The notes below the pieces were generated by a model. That model had not been told where the DNA came from. It saw nothing but the letters and a program-made list of their open reading frames with translations, and ran no database searches. The position numbers were made by a program, and so were the translations under genes. From an uncultured beta proteobacterium (GTDB lineage: Bacteria; Pseudomonadota; Gammaproteobacteria; Burkholderiales; Rhodocyclaceae), in assembly GCA_903910495.1 (NCBI GenBank), contig CAIVZW010000764.1, positions 1 to 9,424 of the forward strand: a DNA stretch of 9,424 nucleotides. Reading direction: 5' to 3'. Of this stretch, positions 6,405-9,424 are shown piece by piece. Position 1 is the first letter of the stretch; each line of letters begins with the position of its first letter.

Positions 6405-8518
6405 ATTCCCAGTTCCTCAAAGTTCTCCTGAATCCTTGCCGCCAATTCGATAGCTTCGGCATTCAGATCGGCAAGTTCGACATGAATATCTCGAAGCGTC
6501 AGCTCAAAGTCGAAATCCTCATCCACTTCCGCCGGGGCAACACCTACGTAACGCCCTGGTGTCAGGCTCCAGTCGGCGGCCTTGATGTCGGCGCGGGTGA
6601 TCGCCTTGCACAATCCAGGCACGGCGGAAAATTCCGCCTTGGGGAAGCGATCCTGCAGCCAGACGATCTGGCGATGGAAGTAAGCCGCCGCTTTCAACTG
6701 TTCGACGGCGACCTTGCGATCTTCGTCGAGTTGCTTGACGAGCTTGCTGGCGACCTTGCGCTCGAAGAACTCGGCGGCGACCTCGTTGCCGGACAGTTCG
6801 TGCGCCAGTTGTATCACTCGGGACGCCTGCTTGTAGAGCAGATCGACTTGCTTGATCAGGCCTTTGATCCCCTCTGCCAAGGGGTCGAAGGTTTTCCGGG
6901 CAGTATGTTGAGTAGCATTATCGGCGGGCAGACTGGACAGATAGGTTGTGTTGAAGGCTGCCAGACCCTCGACCAGACCGATGCGATCCGCCACGTAGGC
7001 TTGCGCAGTTTCCGCTAACTCGGCCAGCGCGGCGATCAGCGGTTGTTTCTGCTCGTCGCTGATTTCCTTCACCACAGCCAGCGCATCGCAAAAATCGGCG
7101 CTGACGGCACGGCACTCGGAAAGTAGCGTCTCGAACAGTGCGAGAGCCGGTGCAATGGTCTCGGCTTCACTGCAGGTCTTACTGAAGTAGTCCCTGATCA
7201 GACCAAGAAAACGATCATGCTGACTGCGATACAACCAGACAATGGCTGTCAGATTGGCCTGCTGCTCGGGCGAGAAGTCGTATATCTTGCGCGTAACCTT
7301 GCGATAGACGTTGCGGGCATCGAGCATCAATACCTGTTCGCGCTGTTCAACCGACCGGGAACGGTTGAAAAACCACAACTCGCACGGCACGGTACGGGTG
7401 TAGAAAAAGTTGGAACGGATGGCGATCATCGCATCGACATCGCCGGACTCAACAATCTTGCGCCGTACTTCCCCCTCGCCATGCCCGGCACTTGACGCCT
7501 GCGAGGACATGACGAAACCTGCGCGGCCCTCGGGTGAGAGATAGCTGTGGAAATAGGAAATCCACAGGTAGTTACCGTTGCTGACCTTTTTAGCCTTGTT
7601 GACTCCTGGCAGGCCGAAGGGCAAACGCCGATCATCTTTCACCTTCTCGGCATCGACCATGTCGACGTTGAAGGGCGGATTGGCCATGACAAAATCGCAC
7701 TCTCCCCAGATCGGATGCACATCCTCGTAGAAGGTATTGGCTTCACGGATGTCTCCCTCAAGACCATGCACGGCGAGGTTCATCTTGGCCAGGCGGATGG
7801 TCGTTCCGGTTTTCTCTTGCCCATAGAACGTCACCTTGCGCGATGCATCTTCGCCCTGACGCTCAATGAAATGGCTGGATTGCACGAACATGCCACCCGA
7901 ACCGCACGCCAGATCCGCAACAATGCCGTGGTTCGGCTCGATGACATTGACGATCAGTTGCACCAAAGAGGGCGGCGTGAAAAATTCACCGTTATCCTGC
8001 GCACCCTGGATGGCGAATTTCATCAGGAAGTATTCATAGATGCGGCCGAACACATCGCCGCTGGCATTACGCAGCGCCGCCGCATCAAAGCAGCGGAGCA
8101 GGTCTTCCAGCAGGTCGTTCTCGAAACGCTCGTAATCCTTGGGCAACTGGCCGAGCAGGGGCGGAAAATCTTCCTCGATAGCCGTCATGGCATCAACCAG
8201 GGCCTTACCGAAGTTGGTTCCCTTGGGCAGTTTGAGAATCGTGTCGTAGCGCGCCACTTCCGGCAGCATCAGCGCCCGCCGCTTGATGAAATCGCCCTTC
8301 ACCAGAGGCCGTTTGGGCATCTTGCCAGCGGCCTGCTCTTCTTCGATCTGCTGCAAGGCCACCGCATAGCGGTTAGCAGCGTGGCGCAGGAAGATCACGC
8401 CCAGCACCGGCATGCAGTATTCGCTGCTGGTTAACTTGGAATTGGCACGAAGCGTATCGGCCGCTTGCCACAAGCTGGTTTCGAGTTGTTCAATATTGTG
8501 CAAGGCGTTTGCGGACAT
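6401..8518 (-). CDS. hsdM: Type I restriction-modification DNA methyltransferase subunit HsdM (N6-adenine)
   Basis: HsdM transfers a methyl group from S-adenosylmethionine to adenine N6 within the HsdS-defined site, protecting host DNA. The 705-residue protein has an HsdM N-terminal helical domain (about 6-150), GEFFTP (177-182), the AdoMet-binding motif ADLACGSGGM (201-210) and the catalytic NPPF (280-283), followed by the family-like YLWISYFHSYLSPEGRAGFV (317-336). It is longer than classical HsdM proteins of about 500-530 residues: residues about 415-640 form a largely helical extension before the C-terminal region (YVGVAPAEVDEDFDFE, 657-672). ATG 8516-8518 is the first possible start because TAA (8519-8521) lies immediately upstream in frame; the ribosome-binding site is weak (GGA about 7 nt upstream). 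It heads the operon and its stop overlaps hsdS by 4 bp. All catalytic motifs are intact, so it should be active. Confidence 0.97.
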   Translation of the reverse strand: MSANALHNIEQLETSLWQAADTLRANSKLTSSEYCMPVLGVIFLRHAANRYAVALQQIEEEQAAGKMPKRPLVKGDFIKRRALMLPEVARYDTILKLPKGTNFGKALVDAMTAIEEDFPPLLGQLPKDYERFENDLLEDLLRCFDAAALRNASGDVFGRIYEYFLMKFAIQGAQDNGEFFTPPSLVQLIVNVIEPNHGIVADLACGSGGMFVQSSHFIERQGEDASRKVTFYGQEKTGTTIRLAKMNLAVHGLEGDIREANTFYEDVHPIWGECDFVMANPPFNVDMVDAEKVKDDRRLPFGLPGVNKAKKVSNGNYLWISYFHSYLSPEGRAGFVMSSQASSAGHGEGEVRRKIVESGDVDAMIAIRSNFFYTRTVPCELWFFNRSRSVEQREQVLMLDARNVYRKVTRKIYDFSPEQQANLTAIVWLYRSQHDRFLGLIRDYFSKTCSEAETIAPALALFETLLSECRAVSADFCDALAVVKEISDEQKQPLIAALAELAETAQAYVADRIGLVEGLAAFNTTYLSSLPADNATQHTARKTFDPLAEGIKGLIKQVDLLYKQASRVIQLAHELSGNEVAAEFFERKVASKLVKQLDEDRKVAVEQLKAAAYFHRQIVWLQDRFPKAEFSAVPGLCKAITRADIKAADWSLTPGRYVGVAPAEVDEDFDFELTLRDIHVELADLNAEAIELAARIQENFEELGI

Positions 8519-8725
8519 TTATGATCCAGCGTGTTGTTATGGCCCGTAGCCTGTTTCGGCTCGAATGTTGAAGCCAACAGGTTGATATGGTAAATGCTTA
8601 CTGAGGTTCTGGATAGTAACGAAATTGCGAACGACAATCACAATCATAAGTTACAGAGCACCATAGCCAGATTAACTGGCTACCATAATAGACGAGTAGC
8701 CAATAACCACGCCTTCAGGTCATTC
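8519..8725. other. Non-coding leader upstream of hsdM
   Basis: No convincing gene lies between the hsdM start and the stop of the small upstream ORF. The stretch is about 38-52% GC by row and should contain the hsdM promoter, but no clear -35/-10 pair stands out. It holds the palindrome at 8664-8682, part of the one at 8720-8736, and a tandem CAATCA pair (8635-8646). No intrinsic terminator with a U-run was found. Confidence 0.5.
8664..8690 (-). promoter_or_regulatory. Palindrome TAGCCAG-N5-CTGGCTA beside a TATTAT -10-like box
   Basis: The arms 8664-8670 and 8676-8682 are perfect 7-bp reverse complements around ATTAA. On the minus strand TATTAT (8685-8690) lies 2 bp upstream of the palindrome, so if it is a -10 box the palindrome would overlap the transcription start about 160 nt before hsdM and could be an operator or a 5' hairpin. 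No acceptable -35 box was found, so the promoter part is uncertain; the palindrome itself is plain. Confidence 0.35.
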
Positions 8726-8736
8726 TTAGAGAATGA
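8720..8736. repeat. 17-bp palindrome TCATTCT-TAG-AGAATGA
   Basis: Perfect 7-bp arms (8720-8726 and 8730-8736) surround a 3-nt centre. It covers the stop codon of the small ORF (TAA at 8726-8728). Neither strand has a following T-run, so it is not a clear terminator; it could be a protein-binding site or a short stem at the ORF's end. Confidence 0.4.
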
Positions 8737-8947
8737 GATGTGCAGGGTAGGAGTTTGTGGCTCCGCGTACCGTCTTCATCGCCACCCGCAGCATTTTAAG
8801 ACGTGCTTTCTTTCCCACGCAGCGGAATGCTGCCAGCAGCAGCGCTTCCTGCTCCTGCTTCTGCTCCAGCGTTCGGCAGTCAGCGCCAAGACCGTTACGG
8901 ATCAACCCGTGCAACCCGCTGAACCCGAAGCTAAGAGGCTCTGGCAT
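8726..8947 (-). CDS. Possible small basic protein of unknown function
   Basis: This frame could encode 73 residues starting MPEPLSFGF from the second codon of an ATGATG pair (8945-8947). GAGG lies 6 nt before that ATG, and a GTG start at 8957-8959 would give 77 residues. The start region overlaps the 3' end of the partial upstream gene, so coupled translation is possible. The peptide is basic, with a glutamine/glutamate-rich segment (LEQKQEQEALLLAAF) followed by RCVGKKARLKMLRVAMKTVR, probably helical. Its block (8761-8940) is about 60% GC, unlike the 42% sequence on both sides, and the codons look ordinary (many CTG, GCG, CAG, CGT/CGC). I do not recognise the family. It could be a real small gene, a remnant, or an open frame by chance in GC-rich DNA. 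Confidence 0.33.
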   Translation of the reverse strand: MPEPLSFGFSGLHGLIRNGLGADCRTLEQKQEQEALLLAAFRCVGKKARLKMLRVAMKTVRGATNSYPAHLIL

Positions 8948-9424
8948 CATTTGCCTCACTATCTCGTCCTATTTTTTCAGTCACCATTTTGAACACTTCA
9001 TCAATACTGAAATGATCAAAAATTCGTCCCGGCACTTCTGCACCAATAGTATCTCCGTCAAGCCAGATCAGTCCTGGACGAATGTGATACCTGTAACCAT
9101 CATCATTGTTTTGTTGAAATGCTCTGGCACTTTCTAAATCAAAAAATATCGTTTTAGGATAGTGAAACTCACCGTCACCGCAGGATGACTCATATCTGTC
9201 TTCCATCAATACAAGAAAGACGGCCATCGTCGCCCCGCAATTACATTCCCTCAGATATTGGTTCAATACCGGATAGTCATCTACCAGGTGTGGCTTTGGC
9301 GGTGGCTCTGGTGGCGGATTTATGGCCTCAGGCGGAATCGTCTCGGGTGGTGGTGGTAAATGCGGTGGCAGTTGTTCTTTCGTGATCTTGTCTGACCTGA
9401 AATTCCTGTAGATCCGCTGATGAA
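8931..9424 (-). CDS. Partial gene: proline-rich linker plus unknown C-terminal domain (5' end outside the window)
   Basis: The frame ends at TAG (8931-8933) and stays open on the minus strand to the window edge, giving at least 163 residues; no ATG is seen near the upstream edge, so the true start is probably beyond it. A TTG at 9264-9266 could make a 111-residue product, but the upstream frame reads as protein: ...QRIYRNFRSDKITKEQL, then about 29 residues of which about 15 are proline (LPPHLPPPPETIPPE and NPPPEPPPKP), then VDDYPVL. The domain after it contains CNCGATMAVFLVLMEDRY, HYPKTIFFDLESARAF and GLIWLDGDTIGAEVPG and is acidic overall. I recognise no family. A proline-rich stretch usually makes an extended linker, so there is likely another domain upstream. 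The gene is about 42% GC in the row counted and reads the same way as the hsd operon, but is separated from hsdM by about 410 bp, so it need not be related. Confidence 0.6.
   Translation of the reverse strand, partial: HQRIYRNFRSDKITKEQLPPHLPPPPETIPPEAINPPPEPPPKPHLVDDYPVLNQYLRECNCGATMAVFLVLMEDRYESSCGDGEFHYPKTIFFDLESARAFQQNNDDGYRYHIRPGLIWLDGDTIGAEVPGRIFDHFSIDEVFKMVTEKIGRDSEANDARAS

Noticed and set aside
7547..8434. 295-codon plus-strand ORF
   Set aside because: It lies fully antisense to hsdM, whose catalytic motifs are intact in the other frame; the translated peptide has no recognisable domain and is explained by the GC-rich codon structure of hsdM.
8431..8637. 68-codon minus-strand ORF over the hsdM start
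   Set aside because: It overlaps the hsdM N-terminus in another frame with no homology signal; hsdM has a clear start and N-terminal domain here.
8594..8992. 132-codon plus-strand ORF with leucine- and serine-rich segments
   Set aside because: Its leucine run comes from the complement of the Gln/Glu-rich part of the minus-strand small ORF, and it crosses a composition boundary and the 3' end of the partial gene.
9347..9356. GGT triplet run as a microsatellite
   Set aside because: It is only about three units long and is explained by consecutive proline codons (CCA) in the partial minus-strand gene.
1..9424. CRISPR array, tRNA, rRNA, insertion sequence or integrase
   Set aside because: No regularly spaced repeats, cloverleaf signals, transposase or integrase frames, or terminal inverted repeats were seen on either strand.

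Overview
The window is almost entirely one type I restriction-modification (R-M) locus read from the minus strand, in the order hsdM (DNA methyltransferase subunit), hsdS (specificity subunit), an AlbA_2/Schlafen-type ATP-binding protein, and hsdR (restriction/translocase subunit). Domain signatures such as DEAH helicase motifs with an N-terminal D...ExK nuclease in HsdR, DLACGSGG and NPPF in HsdM, and LLPRLMSGEI at the C-terminus of HsdS point to a bacterium, most likely a proteobacterium and plausibly a gammaproteobacterium. No housekeeping gene is present to fix the taxon. The hsd genes run at about 57-65% GC in the rows I counted, while the sequence upstream of hsdM falls to about 42%, so the locus looks like an acquired defence cassette.

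Layout, high to low coordinate (the direction of transcription): (1) 8931-9424 is the 3' part of a minus-strand gene whose start lies beyond the window. It encodes a proline-rich linker followed by an unrecognised ~110-residue domain. (2) 8726-8947 (up to 8959 with the GTG start) is a possible small overlapping gene in a ~60% GC block. (3) 8519-8725 is the non-coding leader of hsdM, with two short palindromes and a possible -10 box. (4) 6401-8518 is hsdM. (5) 5256-6404 is hsdS. (6) 3619-5259 is the AlbA_2/HATPase gene. (7) 3454-3618 is an AT-rich control region (about 34% GC) with four copies of the core TTGGCTC and a candidate promoter. (8) 40-3453 is hsdR. Positions 1-39 hold nothing recognisable.

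hsdM, hsdS and the AlbA_2 gene are joined by two 4-bp ATGA stop/start overlaps, so they are probably translated as one coupled unit. hsdR is separated by 165 bp and seems to have its own control. HsdM2S would modify the host DNA, and adding HsdR gives the restricting complex. The embedded AlbA_2/HATPase protein, with C-terminal helix-turn-helix-like segments, is the least understood member. Its location just before the repeat-rich hsdR control region makes a regulatory role, or an auxiliary defence role, the most interesting hypothesis here. The two target-recognition regions of hsdS are clearly poorer in GC than the helical spacer between them, as expected if specificity domains are exchanged by recombination.
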